A stretch of DNA of 6,010 nucleotides from Pseudomonadota bacterium. GTDB taxonomy: Bacteria > Pseudomonadota > Gammaproteobacteria > Burkholderiales > Thiobacillaceae. Position numbers and translations under genes: made by a program. Below, piece by piece: positions 4,601 to 6,010 of this stretch; positions within the stretch are counted from its first letter, which is position 1, and each line of letters opens with the position of its first letter. Location: assembly GCA_021821425.1 (NCBI GenBank), contig JAKACL010000184.1, positions 1-6,010 on the forward strand, written 5' to 3'. The notes under the pieces were generated by a model. That model was given only the letters and a program-made list of their open reading frames with translations. It searched no databases and was not told where the DNA came from.

Positions 4601-6010
4601 ACGGCACCCTGAACTTCTCCAACCTGTTCCAGGGCGCCAGCGTCCGTGCGCTGGCGGCCCCGATCTTCATCGTCCTGATTCTGGCGATGCTGGTGCTGCC
4701 GCTGCCCGCGATCGCGCTGGACATGCTGTTCACCTTCAACATCGCGCTCTCGATCATGGTGCTGCTGGTCAGCCTGTCGACCAAGAAGGCGCTCGAGTTT
4801 GCGGCTTTCCCCACCGTGCTGCTGCTGTCCACGCTGCTGCGGTTGTCGCTCAACGTGGCGTCGACCCGGGTGGTGCTGCTGGAGGGTCATACTGGCCCGG
4901 ATGCCGCCGGCAAGGTGATCGAGGCCTTCGGCCATTTCCTGGTCGGCGGCGATTACACGGTCGGCATCATCGTGTTCGTGATTCTGGTGGTAATTAACTT
5001 CATCGTCATCACCAAGGGTGCCGGCCGCATCGCCGAAGTCAGCGCGCGTTTCACCCTCGATGCGATGCCGGGCAAGCAGATGGCGATCGACGCCGACCTC
5101 AATGCCGGCCTTATCGACGAAAACGAGGCGCGACGCCGCCGCACCGAAATTTCGCAGGAAGCCGATTTTTACGGTTCGATGGATGGTGCCTCGAAATTCG
5201 TCCGTGGCGATGCGATCGCCGGCATCCTGATCCTGGTCATCAACATCGTCGGTGGCCTGCTCATCGGCCTGATGCAGCACGACATGTCGCTCGCCGACGC
5301 CGCTCGCAACTACACGCTGCTGGCGATTGGCGACGGCCTGGTGGCACAGATCCCGGCGCTGGTCATCTCGATTGCTGCCGGCATCATCGTCAGCCGCGTT
5401 AGTACGGAAGAAGATATCGCCGGTCAGATGATGTCCAACGTCTTCAACAAGACCCAGGCGCTCTATCTCACGGCTGCGATTCTCGGCATGATGGGCATGA
5501 TTCCCGGCATGCCGAACTTCGCCTTCCTGTTGCTGGCGGGCGGCATCGTCTGGCTCGCCTGGCGCGGCAGCCACAAGAAACCCGAGGTGGAACCCGAGGT
5601 GGAGGAGGCCCCGCTTGCCGCCGTCGAAAGCCAGGAAGCCAGCTGGGAAGATGTGGCCCCGGTCGACACCCTGGGTCTGGAAGTCGGCTATCGCCTGATC
5701 CCGCTGGTGGACAATGCGGCCGACGGCGAACTGGTGCGCCGCATCAAGGGCATCCGCAAGAAATTCGCGCGCGAGATCGGCTTCCTGCCGCCCGCGGTGC
5801 ACATCCGCGACAATCTCGAGATCAACCCGAACAGCTATCGAATCACCCTGAAAGGCGTGGAAATCGGCAGCGGCGAAGTGCGCACCGGCATGTTCCTCGC
5901 CATCGACCCGGGCAACATCAGCGCCACCTTGCCGGGGGTCGCCACTACCGATCCTGCGTTCGGCCTGCCGGCGGTGTGGGTCGAGTCCGGCCTGCGCGAA
6001 CAGGCGCAGT
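4597..6010 (+). CDS. flhA: Flagellar type III export protein FlhA (3'-partial)
   Basis: FlhA forms the nonameric export-gate ring; its membrane part helps use the proton motive force and its cytoplasmic domain docks substrates and chaperones. The frame is open to the window end, giving about 471 residues of an expected 690-700. The membrane half spans about 18-325. The FHIPEP signature is present (GRIAEVSARFTLDAMPGKQM, 143-162). Charged residues important in Salmonella FlhA (R94, K203, D208, D249) appear as R91, K200, D205 and D246, a constant offset of three. An acidic linker (about 328-358) carries a PEVE duplication, and the cytoplasmic domain begins near 360 (LGLEVGYRLIPLV). The ATG overlaps the flhB stop; the ribosome binding site is weak, consistent with coupling. 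The end of the gene is beyond the window and is not evidence of truncation. Confidence 0.98.
   Translation, partial: MNGTLNFSNLFQGASVRALAAPIFIVLILAMLVLPLPAIALDMLFTFNIALSIMVLLVSLSTKKALEFAAFPTVLLLSTLLRLSLNVASTRVVLLEGHTGPDAAGKVIEAFGHFLVGGDYTVGIIVFVILVVINFIVITKGAGRIAEVSARFTLDAMPGKQMAIDADLNAGLIDENEARRRRTEISQEADFYGSMDGASKFVRGDAIAGILILVINIVGGLLIGLMQHDMSLADAARNYTLLAIGDGLVAQIPALVISIAAGIIVSRVSTEEDIAGQMMSNVFNKTQALYLTAAILGMMGMIPGMPNFAFLLLAGGIVWLAWRGSHKKPEVEPEVEEAPLAAVESQEASWEDVAPVDTLGLEVGYRLIPLVDNAADGELVRRIKGIRKKFAREIGFLPPAVHIRDNLEINPNSYRITLKGVEIGSGEVRTGMFLAIDPGNISATLPGVATTDPAFGLPAVWVESGLREQAQ
5581..5604 (+). repeat. Tandem 12-bp duplication in the FlhA linker
   Basis: CCCGAGGTGGAA is followed directly by CCCGAGGTGGAG, encoding PEVE twice (residues 329-336). 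It lies in the linker between the membrane and cytoplasmic halves of FlhA, a region that tolerates length change. It looks like a recent in-frame duplication. Confidence 0.7.

Noticed and set aside
4519..5802. 427-codon open frame on the - strand
   Set aside because: It lies antisense to the end of flhB and to flhA, whose protein is unmistakable; the product is His/Gln/Asp-rich, as expected from the reverse of a membrane-protein gene.

Overview
The window is a flagellar gene cluster from a high-GC bacterium. It encodes FlhC, the partner of the FlhD master regulator, and its MotA, MotB, FlhB and FlhA closely resemble the enterobacterial and betaproteobacterial types. FlhDC is largely confined to Beta- and Gammaproteobacteria. 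The GC-rich codon use and the order flhC-motA-motB suggest a betaproteobacterium (order Nitrosomonadales or Burkholderiales). That placement is inferred from family resemblance, not from a search.

Layout, all on the + strand: flhC (1-522, upstream part not visible); a membrane-anchored SAM-dependent methyltransferase (545-1315); a 135-bp gap with a possible sigma-28 promoter and a GC-rich leader hairpin; motA (1451-2311, GTG start); motB (2356-3291); a 148-bp gap with a possible FlhD4C2 box and -10 element; flhB (3440-4600); and flhA (from 4597, overlapping flhB by ATGA, running off the window end with about 471 codons visible). No RNA genes, mobile elements, CRISPR arrays or convincing intrinsic terminators were seen.

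The genes cover three levels of flagellum building. FlhC, with FlhD, switches on the middle flagellar genes. FlhB and FlhA are membrane components of the type III export gate that secretes rod, hook and filament subunits. MotA and MotB form the proton-driven stator that powers rotation. The key functional residues are intact in all of them: the four zinc cysteines of FlhC, R90/E98/P173/P222 of MotA, D31 of MotB, the NPTH autocleavage site of FlhB, and the charged membrane residues of FlhA.

The non-standard member is the methyltransferase between flhC and motA. It has several N-terminal membrane segments followed by a Rossmann methyltransferase domain. Its layout and motif wording resemble the FAM173 (ANTKMT/ATPSCKMT) lysine methyltransferases. 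Its substrate is unknown. It is the best candidate here for under-described biology; the rest is a well-known system in a lineage-specific arrangement.
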